DNA from: Mortierella alpina
Taxonomy: Eukaryota; Mortierellomycota; Mortierellomycetes; Mortierellales; Mortierellaceae
Length of the DNA stretch: 64,000 nt
Direction: 5' to 3'
NCBI GenBank assembly: GCA_029449245.1
Contig: JANATF010000006.1
Span: forward strand, 2,470,573 to 2,534,572
Below the pieces are notes generated by a model that saw only the letters and a list, made by a program, of their open reading frames with translations, ran no database searches and was not told where the DNA came from. Shown here piece by piece: positions 1 to 15,824 of the stretch (its first letter is position 1; each line of letters begins with the position of its first letter). A program made the translations under genes and the position numbers.

Positions 1-1832
1 ATGAGCCGCTGGAGAGTAAGAAGGACGATGCCCTTGACGAGGATGACAGTAGCATTGACTCGGACGCAGAGTCCGGTGACGAGTTCTTTGATGCTGTTGG
101 TGACGACGAGATTGTGGAGTTTGACGGCGATGATGCCATCGACCAAGGAGAGGCAATTTCGGAATCCGTCGGGTCTGTTCCTGTTCTGGACAAAAGCTCA
201 GCGGCCGAAGTTACAGCCGGTGTCGTCGCAAAAGCAGGAGAGTCCTACATCGCACCATCGTTCAAGGGTTATCCCAAACAAATCCGTGATCGCCTCCCCA
301 CCAAGCAGACGTCTCTGCGCCCAGATGTGTCCCTCTGGGCCATCCTCAAGAACTCCATCGGAAAAGACCTCTCAAAGATTACCTTACCCGTGTACTTTAA
401 CGAGCCGACATCCATGTTGCAGCGCATGGCCGAAGATGCCGAGTATATTGATCTGCTCGACAAGGCCGTTCGTCAGCGAGGTGCGACCGAGCGCATTCTG
501 TTTATCGCGGCGTTTGCTATGAGCAACTACTCAAGCACCATCGGACGTGTGGCCAAGCCCTTCAACCCACTCCTTGGCGAAACGTATGAATACTGCCGCG
601 AGGACAAGCAGTTCCGGTACATTTCTGAGCAAGTTTCGCATCACCCAGTAAGTCACTTGCACCGCATCTTTTCGTCGCTTGTAGACCTCATCTGGTCCCA
701 TGTATTCTTTCACTTTACTGAGTCTCCTCCACCATTTTTATTTCTGTGTCCACTCATGAACAAATAGCCCATCAGTGCATGCTATTGCGATTCACCCAAC
801 TATAACTTCTACGCAGAAGTTGATGTCAAGTCCAAGTTCTGGGGCAAGTCTTTTGAAGTCATGCCGAAAGGAACATCGCACGTGGAACTCAAGGTGCCCA
901 AGGTCTTTGCTGAGGGATCTCAGGAGTTGCTCACGGATCCCGACGACGAGACAAAGTTTGTCGAACATTATTCTTGGAGAAAGGTGACCACCTGTGTCCA
1001 GAACTTGATTGTTGGCACGCCTTGGATCGACAACTATGGCGATATGATCATTACCAATCATCAAACGGGAGAGACTTGTAAACTAACGTTCAAGGCACGC
1101 GGCTGGAGAGGCAAGGATGCGTACGAGATTCGAGGATTTGCCTTGGATGCCAGAGGCAAGGAGGTCTGGGAAGTTGCTGGACGATGGAATGAGCGTCTAG
1201 TCGCCCGCCGTGCAGGAAAAGGCAATGGCGAGGACTTGGGAAGCGATGCTGTTGCAGCGGGCGCTGTGCATGTGTCAGCGGATGATCATGGCGAAATAGG
1301 TCGATCAGGGTCGCTTGGGGCAGCTCTGCACGAAAAGACCCGACCATCCGGCGGCAGTTATGCTGGATCACTCTCGCCCAAGCAAGTCCTCCTACTCTGG
1401 AAGCGCGACCCTGTGCCCTCGACTCCAACACCCTTTAACCTCACGCCTTTTGCCATGACCCTGAACGACTGCCCGGAGGATCTCAAGAAACATCTTTGTC
1501 CAACGGACTCGCGCCTTCGCCCGGATCAGAGAGCCATGGAGAATGGCGAGTTTGATGTCGCGAACACTGAGAAGCAGCGGCTCGAGGAGAAGCAGCGCGC
1601 CAAGCGCCGGCTGCAACCTGCAGGCAAGGAACACCAACCGCGATGGTTTAAGCGAAACTCTACAGACGATGGCTGGGACTTTGTCGGTCGCGACATGCCT
1701 GGGCAACCCAAGGGAAGTGGTATGATTCAAGAGGGACGCACCGGGTACTGGGCAGAGCGAGCAAGGTGTGGTGCAACGGTCGACCGACCCGAGCAACTCA
1801 AGTGGGACGTGGAGGACGACGACATTTTCTGA
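1..1832 (+). CDS. Oxysterol-binding protein (OSBP/ORP/Osh family), 5' truncated
   Basis: Lipid-transfer protein that carries sterols and/or phosphoinositides between membranes at contact sites. The OSBP fingerprint EQVSHHPPISACYC is formed exactly across an intron (648-767): the first exon ends in SHHP and the next starts with PISACYC. The reading frame (third base of the window as codon start) stays open to the left edge, so the N-terminus, including any PH or ankyrin region, lies outside. What precedes the ligand-binding domain is an acidic Asp/Glu/Ser stretch. The C-terminal half carries the usual conserved region (FWGKSFEV, then GD-type strands such as WIDNYGDM) and ends with WGKD-like basic and coiled segments rich in Lys, Arg and Glu. 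The stop is TGA at 1830-1832. The gene is convergent with the kinase downstream. Family assignment is secure; the exact ORP subfamily cannot be told without the N-terminus. Confidence 0.93.
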
Positions 1833-2173
1833 TGAAGCCATACGAAGGCTACCTTCACGCGCCACCTTTGAATTTTTTTTTATATGGTGCCTGGTGCCTA
1901 CTGCTCCGGTCCACCCAACAACGTTTTCGAATTTTATTCACCGCCCCTTGAACTCGATGTAATATGCGTTCCCTCCCTCAGAGCAATCGGCCCGAGATTG
2001 TGATTCATGGGTAACAAATGGCGTGGTCAGGATGTTGATGAAGCCGTGAAGAAAAGAGGAGGGTTATCAAGGGACACCCACATACCCACATATCCTTCTA
2101 TGCACAAGTATTATGCAAGATGTTCCGAGCTGGAGTTCTTTTTCATCAAGTTTTATTTGCGAGGCGCTGTTGG
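1833..2173. other. Convergent 3' intergenic region
   Basis: This 341-bp stretch separates the stops of two convergent genes and must hold both 3' UTRs. I see a short T-run near 1869 but no clear AATAAA on either strand and no credible coding frame. Confidence 0.5.
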
Positions 2174-5431
<3,258 letters not shown>

Positions 5432-6008
5432 CTCGGTTTGGTGGCGCTTCGCTATGGTCCTTGGGCGTCCTTTGTGACAAGGTAAGGCGTGTGCTGCTCG
5501 GGTATGGGGTCAACACGGCAGTTGGTATGAAGACGGGTATGGGCAGTGAGGATGGGACAGACAGGTGGGCCTAGGAGTCGGAATGGGAAGATGGGCGTTA
5601 GTATGGACCGCTGCGAGTTGTGGAGATGGACGGGCGACAGCAAAACGGACGGCACAGGGCGGCACAGGGCTGGGGAGACACTCTGGCAGCAGCAGACGCA
5701 CAAGCAGCGCGTGGCCCGGCTAGAATGGAGCTAGGCCAGATGTGCAAAGCGGACGTGCGGTGGAGCTGCATTGGGTGCAGGTGACCCCGCCATGGGCCCA
5801 TCGTCGTGTGCGGAGCATACGGTATGGCCATCGGACAGAAAAAAGGGGGGCAGAGGCAGCGAGAGGGAAGAGCGCAGAGGAGCGCGCGACGGTGTGCAAA
5901 AGGCGCGGTGTGGGGGAAGGGGTAGGGCCAAGCACTATGCCCACGTGAGATTACCATAGACACAGGACAGAAGAAGAAAACGTCCGTCTCCCGTTGCAGG
6001 GGGGTAAA

Positions 6009-6090
6009 GGAGAGAGGCGAGACAGAGAGAGAGAGAGAGACAGACGGAGAGAGAGAGAGGAAGTGAGAGAGCGCGAGCGAGCGAGAGGAA
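6009..6090. repeat. GA microsatellite upstream of the kinase gene
   Basis: Imperfect (GA)n tract with runs of six or more units interrupted by GACAGACG and GCGAGC. It lies about 600 bp upstream of the kinase start codon and reads as CT-rich in the sense of that gene. Confidence 0.85.
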
Positions 6091-7917
6091 CGTGGAGGCA
6101 AAACGAGAAGTGTGGAGAAAGTGGTCCAGCTTGCGTTGCTCAGTGCTAATCCACAGGAGACAGACGCGTTCTCAGCAAGGTCGCCCGAGCAACGACGGGG
6201 GACAGTGTAGGTGCAGGTGTGGGTGCAGGTGTGGGGTTGGAAATGCATCCACGGGTGAATGAACGGCCAGAGTGCAAAGGGCAAAAGAGTCGGTGGTGGA
6301 GGTTGCGGACGGGAGAGCAGAGAGGGTGAGAGAGAACATGGGGACATGGACCTCGCCGTCATGTCGCGCATGGTCCAGTTTATTATCTGAGCATTGGGCG
6401 AAAGGAGACAAACGCGAGGAGAGGGCCAGACGCAAAAGCAACAGGGGGAAGGAGCCTGATTATTGACACGGAAAACGGATGGATCCGGCAGTTCACACAA
6501 ACACTCCCACGAGCTCCATGACATCGACCTTCAGCCGCTTTTCTGGGCTTACAGAACATCGACTGGCACGACGGCGGCAGAGCTGGCCGAGTATCTAGTC
6601 TCTCCTGTCCCCCTTCACAAGATCATGTTCACTTTCCGCCCTTCCATTGTTGTATCTTTCACACCTTGTTGTTTGTCTCTTCTCTCTCAGCACCGTTTCA
6701 AGAGGTACATGGCAATCAGAAATGGAATAGCGATTTTGGGTTTTGTCTGTGCTGCATCTGCTCTCACCGGTGGAGCGAAGACTAGACCAGGCGGCCATCA
6801 AAGCAAAAGAGCAGAAGAAGCGACCCAAAAAAAAAAGGCAAGGAAAATGTGTGAGCGAAGGTGAAGGGAGGTGCGGGGGTGCTGGAATAGGTCGGTGGGA
6901 AGAGATAAAGCGCATGGATTGCAAAATATTGCTGGGCAACCAGGGTTCGCGAGAGGTTGATTGTGGAAAGCCTTGGACAGGATACAAAACAAAGCAGGTC
7001 CGAGAAGCTTCAATGGTAAGTAGAAGGACAGACACCTACCGATAATGACAGCACAACAGCTGGTGGGTTGCTATGTGATGCTAACGTTTCAATGCGTTAG
7101 ACCAGACGATGATGGGTGCGAGAGGGGATGAGGCAGGAACGAAAAGAAAACTCTCAGTGTGGTGGTGGGACAAGCAAACGAAAGGATGTGAAAGTGTAGA
7201 GTGAGGAAGGAGAGGTGATGCGAGCACTAAAAAAATGAAAGAGAGGAACTAAAGGCGGGTCTGAAGGTCCAACCACCGTCTTCCCTAATGAAAAAAGGGG
7301 GGGTGGGGGATGAGAGAAAGGAAGAACAGCCAGCGTGCGAGCGATAAGGTATGGGTCCTAAATGAACAAAGCCAAGTGGAGGATTGTTTGTTCTGTGCTC
7401 GTGGAGGATGCGACTATGAAGCGAAGGAAGCAGTAGCAGAAGAAGGAAGAAAAAAAAACAGGGGGCATGAGGAAAAACATTACGGTCTTTTGTGGCCTCC
7501 CTTCGTTTCCATGGCTTCATCCTCCGCTTGTCGGTGCAACCTGAGGGAGCTCTGGGTAAAAGGTAAAAGGCCAACGGAAAACAAGGACGGCAGAAAATGG
7601 TCCAAGGGAGGAAGGGAAAGAAGGCATTCACAGGGGTGGCCGTGAAGGACGCGGTGCAGGCGATGCACACCCACATGATAGCATGGTAAGTTGGGATGCC
7701 AAGGACGCGATCTGGACTAGTTGCTGGGAAAAGGCGTGCGCTACTCTCGACTCCCTGAATGTCTCTGTTGGGATCACAGACATATGGAGGAGGGGAAGGG
7801 ACAGGGTCAATTACAACAGAGGAGGACCCCTGTACGGCCCTGGAGCGAGTTTTGGGTCTTCGTTGAAAGCACAAGCCCTAGCATTGACGAGACAGGGATA
7901 AAACAGAGGTGCTTGGG

Positions 7918-7942
7918 CAGCAGCAGCAGCAGCAACAGCAGT
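7918..7942 (+). repeat. CAG trinucleotide run
   Basis: About eight CAG/CAA triplets in a row. They would encode polyglutamine in one plus-strand frame, but no supported gene covers them. Confidence 0.8.
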
Positions 7943-8935
7943 ATCCCAAGCCAGAACCACATGCAGTCGTGTTGAAGAGAACTCGTCCAACCCAACTGTT
8001 CACTCCACTTGCCACTGCCTTTCCTGCACTTACCCCTGGAAATGAGCCGAGGGGTGGTTGCAACATCCCCCAACACTGGACTCTATTCGAACCCCCCCCC
8101 CCCCCATCCATGGTGTGGCATGACAAGAATCTACACTGTTTGGACGCCTTCCCTTCCACTCCACCCCTTAGTTCGTCCCGTCCGTCAATCATGCGATCGG
8201 TCTGCTTTTGAGAAATCCTTGGACGAGGTCAAGGATCACCCCCAGGGCTGCAAAACTCTCTGTCAAATCACCATGCTTCTCTTTGTCCTGTGCTCCCGAA
8301 CACCTGTACGCCCCCGTTCATGCGCTTTACCGTTCGGCGGTTACGCATTACTGGAAAACGGCTTGAGTGCGTGGAAAACAAAGGACACGAGCTTCGTTAT
8401 GCATTGCAAGCATAGCGTGTACACCAAACAAGGGCGGGACGACCCCAGAGGACATTCATGCAAAGAGCAAAGAGAGGCTTGCACACTTGGACCTGAAAAT
8501 AGACGCTGGCGAACTTTTATTTCGTATATGCCTTTGTGTGTGTTCAGGATCGATGGAAGGAGCTCCTTTCGCTGGTCGCCACGTATGTAGAATCCTTAAA
8601 GTCTTTTTTGCCACCTATTCAATTAAAGCCCTGCACTTGCGTGGAGTGTGCGTGTTACCAAGAGGCGTTAGAGGTCTTGCCAACACAAGCGTGTGGGTCC
8701 AGCGAAATGAGGTTCAAGATGAGGTGTGAGAGGGTGTGGCATTGAGATTGAATGAAGTGAAGTGTCCACGAGTGAGAGATTGGGTAGAATGGTTGAATGG
8801 CTGTTCTCAAGATGGTATTAGAGCATGAACAAGTCGACAGAAGGATTGCAGCTTGGGATGGGAGGTCCAACCAAGAAGTAGGGTATATAGTCTAACTGTC
8901 TGTATTGGTTTATCATCAATGCACAAGTAGTACGT

Positions 8936-10166
8936 TCACAGGTCTGCTTGGATCACGGTACGCACGGGGTAGTGGTCGCTGTACTCATGGTAAGGAACCG
9001 ACTTGAGGATGTACTCCGAGGACTGGACCTTGATCGCCGTCTGGACAGAAGACTTGACGACAGCGTGCTTCTTGTCAGTCAAGACAAAGTCAATGTACTC
9101 GGAGGGGTCATTAGGGTAGTTGTAATGGGCAATCTCGTTGGTCTGGGTGTCCCAGGTCCATGGATGTCCATTGTAGGAGGTGGGCTGGGCGGCGTCCAAT
9201 CGTGTCAGCAACGAGCTGAACTCGGCGGTGTCCCGCTTGATGTTGAAGTCGCCGGCCATGATGACCAACTCGCCTGCAGGGATATTGCGCGAGTTGATGT
9301 AAGACCGCCAGGCATCAAGGGCTTCTGCCCTGTATCGGGCCGCTTGACCGCTTGAGCAGGAGGAATCGTCGCTCTGCATGTGTGTCCCAAAGACGTGGAC
9401 ATTGGTGCCCTGGTAGTCTAGAATCACATAGGCAAATCCTTTGTTCGAATACCTAGCAATGGGAGTCGCATTCTTGAGGTGAGCTCAGCAGAACACGACA
9501 GAAGGCGGAGTGCACATGTTTTATCATAGAACACGTACCAGTCAGCTCCGCACGCGCCTTTGTATATAAATTGGTGCATCTGGATCATGGGCCACTTGCT
9601 TAGGATCAGAACTCCTCCGTTCTCAACAGCTATGGAGGAATAAGAGCCAGAGGTGGAGGTCCAGCCGCTCTTTGTTTGACCAACCGTGGGAGTTTGGTGA
9701 GGGTCTGTGTAGCATAAAGTCGACTGTTAGGATGAGAGCAACGTACAACAGCATCGCAAGGCGCAGGAAAAGATCACGCGAATGAGTTTGGCACTTACAT
9801 TGGGCGCGAAGCCCGTCTCTAAGCATCCCACAAGGATCACTATCGAAGCATTCTTGGAACACAATGACATCGTGGTTCTTGATGTAGTCCGAGCTGGCTA
9901 TTAATTGCGCTCTGGTTCCTGAGAGTGATCACCAAAAACAGTGGATGGGAAGGGGGAGGTGGACGGGTCAGCGCGCCGAACGTGCCGTACTTCTGGTGTG
10001 ATATGTAACGTTTCTTACTTTGTCCCCAATTAGGATAGAGCACCTCGCTCAGGAAATAGACATTGTTGGACACGACACTGAGGGTCACATTCTTGGCAGC
10101 AAAGGTGAGAGACGGTGCCATGGTTGTGATGGCGATAGCCAGTGGTAGCAGAGCAGTGACTTTCAT
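8936..10166 (-). CDS. Secreted neutral sphingomyelinase / phospholipase C (DNase I-like fold)
   Basis: Predicted 316 aa from four exons (10019-10166, 9799-9918, 9539-9704, 8936-9452), close to the ~300-330 aa of bacterial-type sphingomyelinase C. It would hydrolyse sphingomyelin-like phosphosphingolipids to ceramide and a phospho-head group. The first ~23 residues (MKVTALLPLAIAITTMAPS) form a signal peptide, so the enzyme should be exported. Family landmarks appear in order: NNVYFLSEVLYPNWGQ, HDVIVFQE with the metal-binding Glu, GGVLILSKWP, SNKGFAYV, VHVFGTHMQSD, MAGDFNIKRD, and the C-terminal SDHYPV with the catalytic Asp-His. The third intron uses the acceptor TTGCTAG at 9453-9455; the nearer AG would create an immediate stop, so this choice is forced. 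The start is the ATG directly before the signal peptide; an in-frame ATG 72 nt upstream would bury it. True substrate specificity is not readable from sequence. Confidence 0.9.
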
Positions 10167-12068
10167 CTTGGCAGACTGACAAGCAACGAAGGAGTACGAG
10201 GGGATGGAAGGCTGTTGGAGAAGAGAAGGGTGCAGCACTTGCCAACGGGCACATCCTGGCCCTATTTATACTGTAGGTAGAATCCAGGCACCAACCTAGA
10301 ACTTGAGGAACGGAGCCTAAGCAACGAGAAGGCCAGGCGTGTTGTGCGCCAGCAGGGGCATGTTTGTGTGCATACAATGCCAAGTACAGTGGTCTTTGTA
10401 CTCCAAGATCGATTGGGTCGTAGTTGTTGCGAGTTGAGCAGCGTGGGGCAATACTGGCAATCTATAGAGTTTGTGGTAGACGAATGCTGCCCTACACCAG
10501 AAGCACCCCACTGAACTACTGGACCCCGGCTTCCCTTTAATCAGCACCAGCAGGGGGGAGCTTTGTTTCTTTTTTCCATAAACCTTGTTCAAGGTCTGAC
10601 GAGTCAGTCCGACAGCAAGTCATCCATTCTGGGGTCAAGACTTTCAAGAGGAGCTTGGTCTCATGCGACGCCCTCTTGGCATACCCAGAAGAACCTGGTC
10701 TTCGCAGTTGCGGTCTGCGGTCTTGAACTTTCTATGTATGGATGTAGTCAAGGGCGTGTATCGCGCAGTCCAAAGTACGCTGAACTTTGGCATCAATTAC
10801 TCGTGTAAACATCGTTCCCATTATTACTATTGTCGAGCCATTTGTGGGATAACCAGCAAGGCAGCGCCTACATGTACAGCTCTGTAGACTACATGTAGGC
10901 CCTGTTTCCGGCGATGTTTTGTGCGTTTTTCTAAATAGCAGTTGCTTGTGCTGAAATGTTGCGTTTGTTTGGAGTTGTGCTACATGGTTTCGCTGCAGTC
11001 AGTTCCACACGGTTCACTCAAGGCGCCGGCTAGCGTTTGCTTACACATTCCAGTGAGCACGTTGTTTGTTCTTAAATGGATTAGTGTCAACAGGGTAATG
11101 TAGGCAAGAGTGCTGCAGCTCTGCAGCTCTGCATGCAGCAGACCTACATTGATAGTACTAAGGCCGTTGGTTGTTGAGGTCGACACCATGTATTCGGCAG
11201 TGATATATGTATAAAGATATATTTGGTGCACTACGCCTACGCCTTGAAAGTCGAAGCTGGAACAACGATCTCCGTCTCATCGAGTGGACGCCGCCCCGAG
11301 ATCACGGTAAAGGTAGGCAGGCACCACGACTGCCAATGAAATGAGGATGTCCAATGGACGCGGCAACGAAGGCAGCGAGTCTCAGGTAGTCATTCTATTG
11401 GACTGACTTGCCACAGATTGCGCCATGCTTCTCACTAGCTTGAGTGCTCCTGCAAACCCTTGCAGAGTCATGGGATGTTGTCACACTTTGAGAGCATGAA
11501 GTGGGCCAATGCAACTCAATCGGCCAGTAGACTAAGGTGGTATCGAGAAGGAGGTGATCATAAAGAGCGGCTAAATGATGAGTGGTCTGTATCAAAGGCC
11601 CAGTGTCATTCTCTACTGGTTGGCGCGAGCATTGAGTCCCACGACGCGTAGTTGAGCTGCCGCCGCCGCATGGGATCATGGGATGTGGGATGTGGGATGT
11701 TTAAGTTTGGCGGGCAATTATCTGCCACACTATAGCATCAACCCCCCCCCCCACACACGGCGATTTCTAAGATATTTCCCGCTTCTATGTAGGCGAGTCG
11801 ACTAGATTGCTCACCTCTGAAGCTACGCCATTGAAGCAACCACCTTTAGGTCATAGGAAGAAAGCTGAAAGCACTCCTACACAGACCTCAAAGTCTTCGT
11901 GGCCAGATCCAATGTTTATTTTGCGTACAGTAGGACAGACTTATGAGGCTTTTATCTACACAAGGAGGAGAGAGGGAGACGAGACCATTTATAACTAATG
12001 CTGTGGGTCGAGATAAATGACGCGGATGCTGTTCCTGAAGTATCCTCCTGTTCCGACTCTGGTTCATC
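10167..12068. other. 1.9 kb region without a supported gene
   Basis: This is upstream of the sphingomyelinase gene. I see AT-rich stretches, a C-run near 11743-11752 and a short AGCTCTGCAGCTCTGCATGC duplication near 11111-11134, but no domain, consistent splice-site series or RNA gene. Confidence 0.45.
10263..10270 (-). promoter_or_regulatory. TATA box of the sphingomyelinase gene
   Basis: TATAAATA on the minus strand, about 97 bp upstream of the start codon that opens with a signal peptide. The position suits a TATA element with a short leader. Confidence 0.55.
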
Positions 12069-14414
12069 TTACAGAGACTTGAGGATATCCAAGAACGGAT
12101 TAATGGATGGTCGACTGCTGCCGAGACGGCCCTCCGTAACGGACCGAGCAAGGTTCGCTATGCCTCTGGACGAGGATCTCACAGTCGACGAGTTCAGGAT
12201 GGCGAGCTGTCATCCTGTGCCTGGGATTGCTCTTCGTTCTGCGTCCTCTTCATCCTCATCATCCTCATCAAATCAAATATCTCATCATTGCCAGTTAGAT
12301 CGCTTCTGGAAGAGAATGATCCTCCGGCAGATTTTCTCCTCTAGGAGCTCTTTAGACCGACATGCATACTCGAGAAGGATGAGCCATCCAGTTTGCCGCC
12401 CAGAGATTTGCGGGTGGATCCTGGACGCAAGAGTTTTCTCCTGAGGCTCTCTGCGGTGACGTCCAGAGGCTGCTGTGGTGCTCGGCGCTGCCGCAGTCTT
12501 GATATCATCGCAGCCTGGATCGGCCATGCTTCGGTGGCGTGTCCAAGAGTTGAGGGATCGGTAGCACCCATCCTTGCTTGAAAAAGCCATTCGGTTCAAC
12601 GTCTGTGTCCGTGCCAGGGTTCGCTCCTTGGGGGCATCCTTTGAACTCAAAGATCCAGAGGTACTAGACAAATCGGCGTTTAACACCGGCAAAGCGGTAA
12701 ACGGCGACTACGCTTTGCTTCCTTCCAATGCTGTTAGCAACTCCAGCTCTTGACGCAGCGACTCGTCTATGAAATATAGTCGTGTCAGGGTAGACTGAAT
12801 GATATTCAATGACTCTTTCCAAAAGTCCGATCCATGTACGATCGCAAGCACATACCTTCGCCTACATCCATGAACTGTAACCTTTTCCGATCCGTAGCCA
12901 GATTCATACTCTTCGCTACATCCATCCATGATGATGTCCACTATCGTGTCCTCATAGTGAACATGTTCTGCAGTGTCCGTATGTGGCGTGAGATTCATTC
13001 CCTCCTTATCCTCGAGGTCGCGTTGTGGTTGCTTCATTGACCGCGAGTTGAGAAGTGTCTGCTTCAAAAAATCTGAAAGTTCCACGAGTGTGTGTACCAG
13101 GAATGATATCGCTGGATGGCTGTTCTCACTGTCACTGCTCCTGTGGCTCATTTTAGTATAAGAAGTGCCGTCCTGAGTACTGGTTTTGTCACCATCAAGG
13201 ACACCACAGACTAGGAAGGAGGCCTCTTGGTAAGCCTTTGTAAATGACTCCTTCCTGCTTCTATCCGAATACAAAGGGGCCAGAGTTTCAGTTTAGATGA
13301 ACAAGTCGCATTACATCGCCTTCATGATCCCAAGTCCACGAGATCACTGTTGCCGATACTTACTGGAAGTAATGCCTGTCAATGGCGGTGCGGTTCCTGT
13401 TCCGCTTGGTATCAAAAAGGGGTTATGGTCCTGCTTTGCAATACTGGGCATCATTCCTTTCCTCCTGTTTATTGGTCCTGGCTTGGAGGATACCCTTAGC
13501 AACAGTCCTACATCACCCGCGGCCCTGTTGTGGCCATGCCTACACCTCTTACTCATATCCGCCTATTGAACGACAGTGTCATCGTCAGCATGCTGTAGGA
13601 GCGTGTGTTTGAGCACGACATTTCAACCTACAGTCAACCTACAATATCGTCTTTGTCAAAGAGGCTTCTCAAAAAACTGGCCGAGTCAGGCGCCGTGAAC
13701 CTACGAGGTACGGGTAAGTCACATTTGTCAGTCGACTAGAAAAGGCAGATTCACACTTCAACCAGAGCCTTACACTTACACGCGGCACGGCTGTGTACAG
13801 GAAGTAGAGAGGAGAAACGCTGGGAAGCTGCTCAGTCTGATCTTGGCGATAAGATGCATCTCGGTGCTTTCGTGTAGCATTTGGCTCATAGTCGACTGTG
13901 CCAGTGTCGCTTCGTGTCCTTCAGCCTCGTTCTGCTCAGTTTTGAAATCGTCGGTTGCGGCACGGCAAAGGATCCCTGTAAGCTCGACGACCTTCGGCTG
14001 CATTTTCCTACCGTCTTTGCCTTCAAACGCGGTCTGTCTGCTCTTCAGGCTAGCCCTCTTCAGGGAGGCATGTGTCTTTCTAGAGGAAGACAATGCACTG
14101 GTGGAAGCGGGGACGAGGGAGGGTACAATGCACGAGCCTTTCCACACTAACTCCCACGATGCTTTTTCACCGCTGCTCGGCTGTGCCGCTGGAGCCTGTG
14201 TCACAGGTGATCCAACAGTCTGCCCAGTCTGCCGTGGGGAGAGCAGGGACGAGGCAATGACATCGTCTAGCGTGGGTGCGGATGGGTTTGTGGACGGTGG
14301 TTGAGAGACGCAAGGCGAGGGGTCTGTGGGTGGTGCAGCAGTCGATGGAGGAGTTGAGCCGTTGGTCGTCTTTTTCCTCCTGAATGAGAATGCGGCCTCG
14401 TCGACAATCTCCAT
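12069..14414 (-). CDS. Hypothetical protein, multi-exon, structure uncertain
   Basis: I do not recognise this gene. Best-supported parts are a first exon 13780-14414 (starts MEIVDEAAFSFRRKK, Ser/Thr/Pro-rich, then helical around SQMLHESTEMHLIAKIRL) joined in phase to a short exon ending near 13640 (FTAPDSASFLRSLFDKDDI). A 13.27-12.73 kb block follows, with acidic and hydrophobic helices (HYEDTIVDIIMDGCSEEYE, FWKESLNIIQSTLTRLYF). Near the 3' end, a frame reading SLRRKLLRPGSTRKSLGGK and a last segment ending SINPFLDILKSL before a TAA at 12069 look coding. I could not phase all junctions between these blocks, so the span may merge two genes or contain wrong exons. The basic and Ser-rich composition suggests a nuclear protein, but that is only a guess. 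Confidence 0.35.
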
Positions 14415-14725
14415 CCGAGTTGAGGGCGTGTCTCCTGACGGATTCCTGCAAGAGCGTAGAATGCAATCTGCTTGACAGGAGGACCAGAAGGACAGATGGG
14501 AAGTGGGGAAGACAGAAAGAACAAGAGCAGAGCTGAAAAGCAACGGCAACAAAATACGAACAGCACGACGAAAAGCACAATTGATTTATTTCGTAGCAAG
14601 TCAGACTACGATAGCACAACCCCGAGAATTAACTTGCAAAAGAAAGAGAGCATGCAACTTCATGCTGCTGGAGGTTCCAATGATAGGATTTGGAGGATAG
14701 ACGAAAACGAGTAGAGAGCACAGCT

Positions 14726-15451
14726 CTACGCAGTTCCCCACCAATGCATGAAACAGGCCAACACAATCGTGCTGCTGAATCCACTGAGGAGCTTGAACTT
14801 TTGAAGGTCGCAGGGGCGCTTCTCCCACATGGACTCGGAGATAACATTGGGGACCACGACGCCAAAGAACAGGAAAGCGCCCAGCTGGAAAGCCTGTGAC
14901 ATGGTGCGAGCCTGCGTCAGGTTGAGAAGCAATCCAGTGATCCACGACTACCAGCATAAACGAAAAAACGTGTTGCTCAATCAGTCCACATTCGAACCGT
15001 TCGGTCTCAGCTGGTCCAGTTCCGTTTTGAAGCATGTCAAGATGACGCAGGAGCTTACCTTGCCGAGGTTGAGGAAAAACTCTGAGAGAAGCAAGACCGG
15101 CAGCTTATCCTTGCAGCCTCCCTCCTGCATCCAGGTGTCGCCACCCTTGTCCTAAAAAGCTCAGCGTGCTGTGTTATTTTACCATTATCACAGCAACGTT
15201 AGTATTGTATACATTACATGGGGACTAGAGGCTTCACCTTATTCATGGCTTTGAGCCACACTTGACCAAAGAGTGGACCATAGACAAGCGCGCCAGAGAT
15301 CTGGTTGTAGACAGCTCCTAAGACTGCATGTTATGATGGCGGCGTATTGAGTTACATAGCTTTTCGGCAACAAAAACACGTTGAGCATTACAAGGAAGGT
15401 AACCGTATACGTACGGACTGATCCTCCGGCAACGTATGGAATATGAAGCAT
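14726..15451 (-). CDS. Small DUF1761-like integral membrane protein
   Basis: Predicted 143 aa from four exons (15415-15451, 15238-15317, 15059-15151, 14726-14947), all in phase. The chain starts MLHIPYVAGGSV, continues with ISGALVYGPLFGQVWLKAM, and has hydrophobic helices LPVLLLSEFFLNLGK, SWITGLLLNLTQ, FQLGAFLFFGVVVPNVI and FKLLSGFSSTIVLACFMHW. The GALVYGPLFG..W.KAM opening, followed by three or four helices and a W-E-x-R-P-like loop (MWEKRPCDLQKF), resembles DUF1761 proteins, a family of unknown function. The first exon codes for only 12 residues. The gene is divergent from RFC2, whose start is about 370 bp away. Membrane location is clear from hydropathy; function is unknown. Confidence 0.68.
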
Positions 15452-15824
15452 GCTCTGAGTTTCTGATGTGTTTCGCTTTTTGGCGGTGTGGTTGGAAGGG
15501 AGGTTCGCTGAGGAATGAAGAGAATGAAGACGAGTTGAAAGAACAATGGGAAATGGAATGGTCCGTGAAGAAAAAAAAAAAAACCAAAAAAAAAGGTTTC
15601 ACTTTTCACTCGGCGAAGTCGCCTCAGAGAGCCCTGGAGGATTTACAGGAAACACGCGCGGGAAATAAATATTGGGAGACACAACAAAAAAAAAAACCTC
15701 GCGCACGTTCTGTCCTTCACTCTTCACTGCATTCAACAGGACGCTGTTCATCCACAACGCGCGGGATTCTGCTTCGACTCGCCAGTCCTCTAGAGCAAGC
15801 ATTGAACACATAGATACTAGAACC

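Larger units (their letters stand above)
5432..8935. other. 3.5 kb region without a convincing gene
   Basis: It lies between the start of the PX-kinase gene and the 3' end of the sphingomyelinase gene, both on the minus strand. Open frames here are short, overlap on both strands and show no recognisable domain or consistent splice pattern. The right part is low-complexity (poly-C at 8092-8105, CAG run near 7918). The left part is GA-rich on the plus strand, that is CT-rich in the sense of the kinase gene, and probably holds its promoter and long leader. A short lineage-specific gene or ncRNA cannot be excluded. Confidence 0.5.
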
